NCBI RefSeq assembly: GCF_003337415.1
Contig: NZ_QPJT01000016.1
Span: forward strand, 17,487-81,486
DNA: 64,000 nt
Direction: 5' to 3'
Origin: Anaerobacterium chartisolvens
Lineage (GTDB): Bacteria; Bacillota; Clostridia; Acetivibrionales; DSM-27016
Position 1 is the first letter of the stretch, and each line of letters begins with the position of its first letter. The notes below the pieces were generated by a model. That model was not told the origin of the DNA. It did not search any database and saw only the letters and a program-made list of their open reading frames with translations. Below, piece after piece: positions 7,883 through 15,739 of the stretch. Both the position numbers and the translations under genes were made by a program.

Positions 7883-9781
7883 TTACTCATCCTCCGCCTC
7901 ACCCTCCGAGGAGCCCTCAGATCCGCCCTCTATCCAGCCGGAAGGTGCTTCAACAGGCTTATCTATGAGATTAATCATGTCCTTTACCTTCTTTATATTT
8001 CCCTGTGTCTCCTCAAGCCACAGCACATAATACGAAGAATCGGAATCCCTTGATACATTCCCCGAGGTCTTAAAGGAGGCCCTGGGCACTCCCGTAAGGC
8101 TTGACAGCAAATTTGCCCTTAAATTCAGAACCGACGAGCTGCTGCCGTAATCCACGGGAATCTTAAGCTTTGGAGTCCTGTTAAGTATTTTGCCCATTTC
8201 GGTATCTATGCCCCACAACGTACTTTTTACGGTGCTTTCCATCGCCCTTGGGCATATGATCAACAGGCTTTTTGATACCTCCTGATTCAGCGCAAGGGTT
8301 TTCACCCCCTCCAGACCTACCTGTGCCAGCCCCGCCAGCGCCTGATCCGCCGTGACAAAGGAGAAATCCATTGCGAATATCGACAGATCCCTTCTGTTGG
8401 TGTCTATATCCACTCCCGCCACAACGCTGTTCACGGCATCCAGCTCTCCCGCCTTTCCCATTACCCATATCATTCCGGGGTTGGACTGCACCGTAATAAG
8501 CTTTACCTCTATCCCAAGCTGCTGTATTATCGGAGCAAGCGCCGACGCACTCATGTATTTAAGGTTTATTCTTGTAAGCGAGTCATACTCCGTCATATTG
8601 TAATTGTCCACTATGTCGAGCTGCTGCACGAGGTTTTTAAGATCCGCTATGGCAGCCTCCGCGCCCTGCGCCCAAAACGCCCCGGTATTTGCTTCAAGTG
8701 AGATAATGTTGACTGGGATGCCTACCTTTTGAACAATGGGCTCAAGCTTTTCGGGAGTAATATATTTCAGCTTTATCTCAACTATAGAGTCCACAAATAC
8801 CCTGTTTTCAGGTACATCCAGCATTTCTATAAGCCTGCCCAGCTTGCTGATTTCCTCAGCGGAGCCCTGCGCCCATATTTTTTTCTGATTTGCCTCAGCC
8901 CTTATGGTGGTTACCTTAAGCTCCATATCCGTAATTAATTGAGCCAGCTCCTTTGCAGATATGTGCGACAGCTCAAAGACAGTCAGAGACACATCATCCT
9001 TATTTGCGTTTTCCGGCCTGTCGAGAGCCGTTATTACCTCCCTTACCTTTCCCAGCGTCTGGGGTGCGGCCTGTATCCATATTGCCTTTGGGTTGCCGTC
9101 CAGCTTCATTTCCTTTAGCTCTAAGCCAAGCTTTCCAAGCTGCGCCGACAGGGCATCGGCAGTAATATATTTAAGAGAGAACCTCGTTATAACCATCTGG
9201 CTGAAGAAGCTTTTTTCCAGCATAGAGGCTTTGCCTATTACAAGGGTGTCACCGTCGCGTATGTATTCCAGCCCGTGCTTTTTAAGCACAAGCTCAAGCA
9301 TCAGGCCGGGAGACATATCCTCCGCGTGCATGGTAACATTCACAGGCTCGTCAAGGTAGATGATGCTTACCCCCATCCCAATTGCCAGAGAGCTTAAAAC
9401 ATCCCTTATGTCGGCCTCAGCCACATCCATTGTTATTGCGGAGGGCGGAGCGTATGAGCGGCGGGCCGGCTGCTGCTCTCCTCCATCGCTGCCTGTGCTT
9501 ATAATAAGCTTTTGTCCCGGCTGAAGTATTGTGTCGCTGCTTATTTTATTTTTTTCAAGAACGTCGTTCTTATCCACTCCCAGCCTTTTGGCTATAAGAT
9601 CGACATTATCCCCTTTTTTAACTTGATATACAAATGAAGAGGAGCCTTCCGAAGCAGCTCCCTCAGAGGCCCTTGCACGATAGGCAGTAAAGCATGGGGC
9701 GACACCCGAAAGCAACAGCGCAGGCACCATAAGCAATATCAAAACGGCCTTTGCTACATTTATACCGCATTTAGACACCAT
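7883..9781 (-). CDS. LysM-STN secretin-like ring protein lacking an outer-membrane barrel
   Basis: 632 residues from ATG at 9781, chosen because GGAGAG sits 8 bases upstream; an ATG at 9796 has no site. Positions here are counted from the upstream ATG. There is a signal or anchor helix (about 15-32), a LysM domain (about 55-99; YQVKKGDNVDLIAKRLGV), and an STN/N0 domain (about 122-188). Then come six related ~60-residue units (about 201-262, 271-329, 338-395, 407-465, 472-532 and, weaker, 550-613), each shaped like 'LKYITADALSAQLGKLG...IWIQA...LDRPEN'. These resemble secretin N1/NolW ring domains. The chain stops in an acidic tail; no secretin beta-barrel follows. In a monoderm cell it may form a collar through the peptidoglycan, held by LysM; that role is inference. 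Confidence 0.72.
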   Translation of the reverse strand: MVSKCGINVAKAVLILLMVPALLLSGVAPCFTAYRARASEGAASEGSSSFVYQVKKGDNVDLIAKRLGVDKNDVLEKNKISSDTILQPGQKLIISTGSDGGEQQPARRSYAPPSAITMDVAEADIRDVLSSLAIGMGVSIIYLDEPVNVTMHAEDMSPGLMLELVLKKHGLEYIRDGDTLVIGKASMLEKSFFSQMVITRFSLKYITADALSAQLGKLGLELKEMKLDGNPKAIWIQAAPQTLGKVREVITALDRPENANKDDVSLTVFELSHISAKELAQLITDMELKVTTIRAEANQKKIWAQGSAEEISKLGRLIEMLDVPENRVFVDSIVEIKLKYITPEKLEPIVQKVGIPVNIISLEANTGAFWAQGAEAAIADLKNLVQQLDIVDNYNMTEYDSLTRINLKYMSASALAPIIQQLGIEVKLITVQSNPGMIWVMGKAGELDAVNSVVAGVDIDTNRRDLSIFAMDFSFVTADQALAGLAQVGLEGVKTLALNQEVSKSLLIICPRAMESTVKSTLWGIDTEMGKILNRTPKLKIPVDYGSSSSVLNLRANLLSSLTGVPRASFKTSGNVSRDSDSSYYVLWLEETQGNIKKVKDMINLIDKPVEAPSGWIEGGSEGSSEGEAEDE

Positions 9782-9799
9782 TATAACTCTCTCCATTCG

Positions 9800-10357
9800 T
9801 CAGTTTGTGCCGGACTTTGTGATTGAGCCGCTCTTGCTTGCCTTAGTCTCCTCCAGCCTTAAGGAAAGCTCCCTTGAGCCCGACTTAAGCAGAACCTCCT
9901 TAGGCTCTATGCTCTCTACCGTCCACCCGCCGCCTATCTCATCGCCTAAGCCTACCACATAGGATATGCTGTCGGCGGTTATAATGGCCTGGCTGTTTCC
10001 GTTATTTCCTATGACAGTGCCCTTTAAAAGCATAGGGCCTGAGAAGGGATCTCTTGAAGCCGCGGCGGCTCCCGTATTGTCCTCTGCTTTCTCAGCGGCC
10101 CCGGTGCTGTCGCTCCTGCTGGTCTGGGGCAGTATCTCCACGCTTTCTCCTTCGGCGCCTGGTGGCTTGCCGTCTGCTGTCGGCTCCGACATCACAGGCG
10201 TGCCTCCCGTACCGGGCAGAGAGGCATATACCGCAATCATAACCACGATAAGCACTGCCAGCACACACAGGCTTACGGCAAGAAATTTGTTTTTCTTTAT
10301 ATACTCCTTAAGCTTGCTCTGCTTCCCCCGGCTTACACCGTAATCCTCCTCCGCCAT
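9800..10357 (-). CDS. PilP/GspC-like pilus protein
   Basis: About 185 residues from ATG at 10357, taken because AAAGGGGA lies upstream, whereas the longer start at 10414 has none. Features are one transmembrane helix (KFLAVSLCVLAVLIVVMIAV), a low-complexity Pro/Gly/Glu/Ala linker of about 60 residues, then a compact beta domain beginning SRDPFSGPMLLKGTVIG and ending LRLEE. The layout (membrane anchor, flexible linker, small beta domain with 'DPF...LKG') matches PilP or the GspC HR domain, which bridge the PilNO complex to the secretin. It lies directly before the secretin-like gene, where such a bridge is expected. Sequence similarity is weak. Confidence 0.6.
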   Translation of the reverse strand: MAEEDYGVSRGKQSKLKEYIKKNKFLAVSLCVLAVLIVVMIAVYASLPGTGGTPVMSEPTADGKPPGAEGESVEILPQTSRSDSTGAAEKAEDNTGAAAASRDPFSGPMLLKGTVIGNNGNSQAIITADSISYVVGLGDEIGGGWTVESIEPKEVLLKSGSRELSLRLEETKASKSGSITKSGTN

Positions 10358-10588
10358 ATTAAAAAAACCGTCCCCTTTCGTTTCTTTATCCCCATACAGG
10401 CCAAAAAAAGGCATGGAAAATAAGGGTAGTGCCGCAATTGTCCCTTAAGCTTTAAATATGTTCCTTGTTTTAAATTTGCATGTAGCTTTTGAATTATGTG
10501 AAAAGTTTGTCTTTTGTATAGAACAGATTAAACAACAAAGAGAGCAGAACATTTCTCTACTCCCTCTCTATTAAAATCACAAAACATC

Positions 10589-10984
10589 CTATTCTTCCAT
10601 AGCCGGTGTAACTGTTATTATCCCAGTTTCACTGTTAAATTCCACCTTATAAGGCTTGCTTTTTTCGACTCCTCCAACTGCATAAGGTGTTTTAGGCCAC
10701 TGAGCCATATATTTAGTCCAAGTCCCTCCTGCTGTACCATCTGCCCAGCTAGTGAAAACCGGATCAGTATCTTTGTTGCTACAATCCGCAATATAAAGAG
10801 ATGCCGCCGCCTGTAAACTTCTTACATTAGTATTATGCGCCGACTTTTTTGCGTTATCCGTAGTCACATTGTAAATTGGAACTGCAATTGCCACAAGAAT
10901 GCCCAGAATCACCACGACCACCATCAGCTCAACCAGTGTAAAGCCCTTGTTGTTATTCCTCAGCTTGCTAAAGAATCCGATCAT
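10589..10984 (-). CDS. pilA: Major type IV pilin
   Basis: 131 residues with a class III leader: NNNKGFTLVELMVVVVILG, cleaved after Gly14, with Phe1 and Glu5 of the mature form present and a ~30-residue hydrophobic helix. The globular domain is small (about 85 residues) with only one Cys, so it has no disulfide-bounded D-region as in Gram-negative pilins; this is usual for clostridial pilins. It has its own leader and sigma-A-like promoter and a 170-bp gap to the next pilus gene, consistent with separate, high expression of the major subunit. The start follows GGGGGAGATC. Confidence 0.93.
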   Translation of the reverse strand: MIGFFSKLRNNNKGFTLVELMVVVVILGILVAIAVPIYNVTTDNAKKSAHNTNVRSLQAAASLYIADCSNKDTDPVFTSWADGTAGGTWTKYMAQWPKTPYAVGGVEKSKPYKVEFNSETGIITVTPAMEE

Positions 10985-11144
10985 AATTGATCTCCCCCTA
11001 TAAATATAGAATATGGTTTTTTAAAATTCCGCAGCCCGTCCTTTTGAATAAGAGGGTGTGAATATTGCCGCGTAAAGAGAATGATTATGTAGACATGTTG
11101 CAGGGCATTGGTACAGGCTGCCAGAACCTCTATAATATATATAT

Positions 11145-11173
11145 ATTATATACGCTTGCGGAAAATATTACAA
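11145..11173 (-). promoter_or_regulatory. Sigma-A-like promoter of pilA
   Basis: On the minus strand TTGTAA (11168-11173) and TATAAT (11145-11150) are separated by 17 bases. Transcription would start near 11138, leaving a leader of about 150 nt before pilA. I looked for a c-di-GMP aptamer in this leader and did not see one. Confidence 0.6.
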
Positions 11174-11235
11174 CAGTTTCCTTAGAATTTTTTAACAAGA
11201 CTATAACAGGATTATAATACATTATGAAGTAAATT

Positions 11236-11279
11236 TTACAAAAATCAGCCCCGCCGCATTTGCATAATGCGGCGGGGCT
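11236..11279 (-). terminator. Rho-independent terminator of serA
   Basis: A perfect 13-bp GC-rich stem (AGCCCCGCCGCAT with ATGCGGCGGGGCT, 7-nt loop) is followed on the minus strand by GATTTTTGT. It lies 65 bp past the serA stop and insulates pilA. Confidence 0.9.
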
Positions 11280-11344
11280 GCCTTGAGGCGGGTGTCGGCA
11301 AATTAAGTTACATAATATAGAAGCTCACCCATAAATAATCAGGT

Positions 11345-12949
11345 CTAAAACTTAAGCATCGACGCCTTTAGCACTCCGTCTATGCCCTTTAACGACTCCA
11401 GCACTTCATTGCTTACCTCGACATCAACGCTGACAAAAGACACCGCCTTTTCACCCTTGCGGTTTCTGCTCCACTGCATGGCGGCAATGTTTATGTCGGC
11501 TTCCCCCAGCATTGTGCCTATGCGTCCTATTATCCCCGGCTTGTCTATGTTCTGTATGGCTATGACATACGGCGTGGGCTCAAAGTCCAGCTTATAGCCG
11601 AAGAAGTCGACAATTCTTATTTCCTCTCTGGCAAATACCGTGCCGGATATGCTCTGCTGCTTTTTCTTGGTATGGAACTTAACGGTTATAAGGTTTGTGT
11701 ACTTGTCCAGCTCGGAGCTCTTGCTCTCAACAAACAGTATTCCCATGTTTTTGATCATAAGCTCTGCATTTACATAATTGACCTTGTCCTTTGATATAGG
11801 CTCGAGAAAGCCCTTCAGAACGGAAAGGGACAAAACCCTTGTCTCCATTTCAGCCAAGTCCCCGCTGTATATAATTTCTATCTTCTGCACCGTTTCCTTT
11901 TCCGCCTGATAATAGATTTTGCCCAGCATTTCGGCAAGATCGAGGTAAGGCTTAAGGTCTGAGAGATCCTTTACATTCATCGGAGGCATGTTTACCGCCG
12001 CAACCATTTCTCCCTTTAAGGCTCCTGCCACAAGCCTGGTTATTTCGGTGCCGACATTGTAATTGGCCTCCTCGGTTGAAGCACCCAGATGAGGAGTTAC
12101 AATTACATTCTCGAGCTCTAAAAGGGGATTTGTGTAGCTCTGATTCTCGGGGGCCTTGTCATAGCTTGGCTCCGGGTCCAGCACGTCTATGCCTGCCGCC
12201 GCCACATGCCCCTCCTTGAGGGAATCGTAAAGGGCCTTTTCGTTTACCAGACCTCCCCTTGCGGCATTTACAATTCTGACTCCCCTTTTGCACAGCTTAA
12301 GCTGCTCCTCTCCTATCATTCCATAGGTTTCCTTTGTTTTGGGTGTGTGAAAGGTTATAAGATCGGACTGTGTCAAAAGCTCCTCGAGAGTCTCGCACTT
12401 TTCCACACCAAACTTTTTAAACTTGTCGTCGGTTATATACGGGTCATAGGCTATCACCCTCATATTGCTTCCCTTAAGCTTTGTAGCCACTATCGAGCCT
12501 ATCCTTCCTAAGCCTATAACTCCCGCTGTTTTCCTGTCAAGCTCATTTCCTATGAAAAGGTTTCTTCTGAAGTCCCTGTTTTTGGCTGCAATGTGTACTC
12601 GGGGAAGGTTTCTGAATATTGCATACGCAAGTGCCACCGCAAGCTCTCCCGCCGCCATTATGTTGCTCTCAGGGGTGTTTACAACAATAATCCCCCTGCC
12701 TGTGCAGGCATTTACATCAATGTTGTCTATGCCGTTTCCCGCTCTTCCGGCGACCTTAAGATTTGAAGCCTTTGAAATAAGCTCTTCATCTACCTTTGTG
12801 ACACTTCTTACAATAATAGCGTCATACTCTGGTATAACGTCGAGCAGCTCTTCGCGGCTGAGGCCATATTTCGTGTCAACCTCAAACCCTTTCTGTACAA
12901 GGTATTCAATGCCCTCATCGGCAATTCTTTCAGTTACTATAACCTTCAT
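11345..12949 (-). CDS. serA: D-3-phosphoglycerate dehydrogenase
   Basis: 534 residues, the long SerA form: an N-terminal substrate/NAD module (about 1-300), an allosteric substrate-binding (ASB) domain (about 315-450) and a C-terminal ACT domain (about 460-534; IAIQNIDKPGIIGRIGTML). Visible elements are the Rossmann motif GLGRIG (146-151), NAARGGLVNE with Arg231, and PHLGAS with His287. It oxidises 3-phosphoglycerate to 3-phosphohydroxypyruvate, the first step of serine synthesis; the ACT domain normally senses serine. It lies 27 bp downstream of an aminotransferase gene in a glycine-riboswitch operon. Confidence 0.96.
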   Translation of the reverse strand: MKVIVTERIADEGIEYLVQKGFEVDTKYGLSREELLDVIPEYDAIIVRSVTKVDEELISKASNLKVAGRAGNGIDNIDVNACTGRGIIVVNTPESNIMAAGELAVALAYAIFRNLPRVHIAAKNRDFRRNLFIGNELDRKTAGVIGLGRIGSIVATKLKGSNMRVIAYDPYITDDKFKKFGVEKCETLEELLTQSDLITFHTPKTKETYGMIGEEQLKLCKRGVRIVNAARGGLVNEKALYDSLKEGHVAAAGIDVLDPEPSYDKAPENQSYTNPLLELENVIVTPHLGASTEEANYNVGTEITRLVAGALKGEMVAAVNMPPMNVKDLSDLKPYLDLAEMLGKIYYQAEKETVQKIEIIYSGDLAEMETRVLSLSVLKGFLEPISKDKVNYVNAELMIKNMGILFVESKSSELDKYTNLITVKFHTKKKQQSISGTVFAREEIRIVDFFGYKLDFEPTPYVIAIQNIDKPGIIGRIGTMLGEADINIAAMQWSRNRKGEKAVSFVSVDVEVSNEVLESLKGIDGVLKASMLKF

Positions 12950-12975
12950 TTTGTTCTACCTCCAATAAATATATA

Positions 12976-14040
12976 TTAAATCAGTTTCTCAATAACCCCT
13001 GTCAATTCCTTTATGTCGTCAAGAGACGCATCTGCCATATGGGCAATTCTAAAGGTTATATCCTTTAAAGCCCCATATCCGTTGGATATCACATAGCCCA
13101 TTTCCCCAAGCTTCTTATTAAGGGCTGATACGTCGATTGCCCTTGTGTTTTTTATAGCCGTCACGGTATCGGACATATACCTCTCGTCGGCAAACAGCTC
13201 AAAGCTTTGCCTTGACCAGTCCTGAGTATATCGGGCCATTTCCCTGTGGCGAAGGAACCTGTTCTCCTGCCCCTCCTCCATTATTCTGTCCAGCTGGTAA
13301 TCGAGAGCAAACATATGTGACAGCGACGGAGTTGAGGGATACTGGTAATCCTTCTTTTTTATATAGTTATACAGATCCAGAAGGTCAAAATAAACTCCCC
13401 TGAATTCAACCTGCTTTGCAGCTTCCAGAGCCTTGTCGGATATAGAGCACAGAGACATGCCGGGAGGAAGCCCAAGGCATTTTTGGGTTGAGGTAATGCA
13501 TATGTCTATCCCAAGCCTGTCTACCTCTATTTTTGTGCCGCCCATGGAGCTTACGGCATCCACGCAGTATACCACCTCAGGGTATTTTTTCATTACGGGG
13601 GCTATCTCATGAACGGGATTCATTACTCCCGTGGCTGTCTCATTGTGAGTAATTGTAATGAGATCGTACTTTCCCGTTGCAAGCACCTTGTCCACCATTT
13701 CAGGTGTTGTCGCCATGCCCGGCTCGGAAGAAAATTTGTCGGCCTGCACCCCGTTGCACACAGCCATTTTATGCCATCTATCCCCAAAGGCACCTATGGA
13801 AAACACCGCCGCCCTCCGTCTAGTACAGGAGCGCACAGCTCCTTCCATCAGACCGCTTCCTGAGGAGGTGGAAAGCAATATCTCATTTTGTGTGTACATA
13901 AGTTTTTTCATTTTTTCGGAAATGCTTCTCTGCAGAGCCGAAGCGTCCTTAGTTCTGTGTCCCATCATAGGCGTGGCCATTTTTTCCAGAATGTCGCTTT
14001 TGACTTCTACCGGCCCGGGAATAAAAAGTCTTTTATGCAT
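12976..14040 (-). CDS. Class V aminotransferase (serine/alanine-glyoxylate aminotransferase family)
   Basis: 354 residues from ATG at 14040, which follows GGGAGG and starts MHKRLFIPGPVEV, the usual opening of this family; the longer reading frame runs into the untranslated leader. STQKCLGLPPG carries the PLP lysine (K187), and DAVSSMGG the Asp that contacts the pyridine ring. Family members move amino groups between serine or alanine and glyoxylate or hydroxypyruvate; in several Clostridia the enzyme beside serA is thought to serve as the serine-pathway transaminase. Pairing with serA and a glycine riboswitch supports a role in serine/glycine/glyoxylate exchange. The exact substrate is not settled by sequence. 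Confidence 0.88.
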   Translation of the reverse strand: MHKRLFIPGPVEVKSDILEKMATPMMGHRTKDASALQRSISEKMKKLMYTQNEILLSTSSGSGLMEGAVRSCTRRRAAVFSIGAFGDRWHKMAVCNGVQADKFSSEPGMATTPEMVDKVLATGKYDLITITHNETATGVMNPVHEIAPVMKKYPEVVYCVDAVSSMGGTKIEVDRLGIDICITSTQKCLGLPPGMSLCSISDKALEAAKQVEFRGVYFDLLDLYNYIKKKDYQYPSTPSLSHMFALDYQLDRIMEEGQENRFLRHREMARYTQDWSRQSFELFADERYMSDTVTAIKNTRAIDVSALNKKLGEMGYVISNGYGALKDITFRIAHMADASLDDIKELTGVIEKLI

Positions 14041-14159
14041 AAACCAATACCTCCCAAAAAAGATAATATAAAATGCCAAACCGTTAAAGATCTGACCACT
14101 GTATAAGCACAATAAGACACGATACACAAAAAATTTTGTGCAACGAATCAAACAGCCTT

Positions 14160-14322
14160 GTACTCTGTCCTTTTGCCTGAGAGATTGAGCGGGCGGTTAA
14201 AAGCACCCGTCTTGCCCCTTCGGCTCCATTACTGGTCTCTCCAGAGGTTCGTCCTGATGAGGTCTGTTTTACCTGAGAGTGCAACTCCTTCGGTGTCTTT
14301 AATAAAGAACTCTCCCCCATCA
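14160..14322 (-). promoter_or_regulatory. Tandem glycine riboswitch
   Basis: On the minus strand two aptamers follow each other. The first has GGGAGAG, CACCGAAGGAG and CTCTCAGGTAAAACAGA. The second has GGAGAGACC, GCCGAAGGGGCAA and CTCTCAGGCAAAAGGACAGAG. The GCCGAAGGGGCAA and CTCTCAGGCAAAAGGACAG strings are the conserved gcvT-motif core. About 120 nt separate it from the aminotransferase start. I cannot identify a clear intrinsic terminator in that gap, so whether glycine turns the operon on or off is open. Confidence 0.95.
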
Positions 14323-14350
14323 ATCATCCGAGAATATTCAATTAGATATA

Positions 14351-14379
14351 ATTATAAATATTTAGGGAAATAGTGTCAA
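14351..14379 (-). promoter_or_regulatory. Sigma-A promoter of the riboswitch-aminotransferase-serA operon
   Basis: Minus-strand consensus TTGACA (14374-14379), 17-base spacer, TATAAT (14351-14356). The predicted start near 14344 lies just before the first glycine aptamer. Confidence 0.88.
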
Positions 14380-14410
14380 GGATTATTTTTTTACATCCTC
14401 CTGCCCCGCT

Positions 14411-15694
14411 CTATGAAATCAGCCTCTGGAATTCCTGGCTGTTTCTTATGCCGTCAAAGGCATTGTTTTTTTTGGCCTCGTTTTTATATGCCCCGTCAAG
14501 CTCAATCGCCTTTTTAAGGCTGTCAATGGCTATATCGCTTTTTTTCATAAGTGAGTATACCACAGATATGCCGTAAAACAGGCTGCTGTCGCGCGGCTTT
14601 GCTTTCATTGCCGCCTTGTACTCCTCAGCGGCGTGCTCGTACCTTCCCATTTCCACAAGTGTTATTGCCATGTTGTAATGAATGCGGTACTCCTCCGGCT
14701 TAATATTAAGCCCTTTTTTATATATTTCAAGGGCCTCCCTGTGCTTTCCCTGCCCAGACAGTATAATTCCCAGATTATTATAGGCATCCATAAAGCCCGG
14801 CTTCAGCTCAATCACCCTTCTGAAAGCGGCCGCCGCTTCCTCCGCCCTCAGCCCCTCGTCAAGCACAACCCCCATGTTAAACCAGCTTTCATAGCTGTCA
14901 GGCCTGATTTCAAGAGCCTTTTTATACGCTTTTGCCGCGTTTGGCCTGTCTCCAAGCTTGTAGAAGGATATACCCGAGTTATAATAAGCGGAATAATCCC
15001 CTGGGTTAAGCTTCAATATCCTTCTGAAGCATTCTATAGCCTCCCTGTGCCTTCCTGCCATTGCCAATGCATTCCCCAGCAGCTCATAAGCCTCTCCTGA
15101 GGAGCCGTCCAGCCTACATGCCTGCTTAAGCTCCCGTATTGCCGCATCATACTGCTTTGAGGCAAGCCTGCGCCTTCCTTTCTCTATGTGGGCGCTCACT
15201 CTCCCTGCATTATCATCCATTCCCTTAGTATTAGCACTCATACCTTTAGTATTGGCACTCATACCTTTAGCACGAGAAATTATTCCTCTGATATGAGAAA
15301 TTATTCCCCCGATATAAGCGCCTATGCCTTCGGCATGAGAAGCCGCCCGGCCGACCTTCGCCTTTGATTTCTTTTGCGCGTCTTCTTTTCCGGCAGGCCT
15401 TATCAGAGAAACGTAAACGCCCTGCTCCCTTAGTCTTTTTACTGCGGTATAATGATCGCTAAAAAGGAATGCTCCGGGAATGACTATGCCGAGGCAAATA
15501 TACAAAGCCTCCACACTTGTGCTGGTAATAATATTGACATTATTAAAGAAATTGAAAAGCGCGACGGTCATAGATACAATTTGAAGACAAAAAACCAACA
15601 GTGTAAGTATTTCTTTTCTCCAAAACAGGCGGCGGGCCATATAAGCAAGAAACAATATCTTTAGTATTATAGTAAAACCCACAATAATTGACAT
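14411..15694 (-). CDS. Membrane-anchored TPR protein
   Basis: 427 residues; ATG follows AGGGGGT. The N-terminus holds about three hydrophobic segments (3-20, 28-50 and 63-79). A basic linker follows, containing seven heptapeptide units (123-171, see the repeat entry). Residues 172-420 are seven or so tetratricopeptide repeats with the usual pattern (YNNLGIILSGQGKHREALEIYKKGL is one; each about 34 residues). It ends with a short Phe/Gln helix. TPR arrays mediate protein contacts, so this is probably a membrane scaffold. It stands downstream of ftsK on the same strand, with a 45-bp gap. No specific function can be assigned. Confidence 0.82.
   Translation of the reverse strand: MSIIVGFTIILKILFLAYMARRLFWRKEILTLLVFCLQIVSMTVALFNFFNNVNIITSTSVEALYICLGIVIPGAFLFSDHYTAVKRLREQGVYVSLIRPAGKEDAQKKSKAKVGRAASHAEGIGAYIGGIISHIRGIISRAKGMSANTKGMSANTKGMDDNAGRVSAHIEKGRRRLASKQYDAAIRELKQACRLDGSSGEAYELLGNALAMAGRHREAIECFRRILKLNPGDYSAYYNSGISFYKLGDRPNAAKAYKKALEIRPDSYESWFNMGVVLDEGLRAEEAAAAFRRVIELKPGFMDAYNNLGIILSGQGKHREALEIYKKGLNIKPEEYRIHYNMAITLVEMGRYEHAAEEYKAAMKAKPRDSSLFYGISVVYSLMKKSDIAIDSLKKAIELDGAYKNEAKKNNAFDGIRNSQEFQRLIS
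15182..15328 (-). repeat. 21-bp minisatellite encoding heptapeptide repeats
   Basis: Within the TPR protein, residues 123-171 read as seven consecutive 7-residue units: GIGAYIG, GIISHIR, GIISRAK, GMSANTK, GMSANTK, GMDDNAG, RVSAHIE. Two units are identical in protein and nearly so in DNA, which suggests recent slippage. Confidence 0.75.
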
Positions 15695-15739
15695 ATAATA
15701 CCCCCTATATTTAATTCCAGACTCCTAAAGCCAAAAATG

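Noticed and set aside
10985..11140. Possible c-di-GMP riboswitch in the pilA leader
   Set aside because: The leader has pieces such as GCAGCCTGTACC, but the class I core (GGGCAAACC, GGGACGCAAAGCC) and the class II core are absent.
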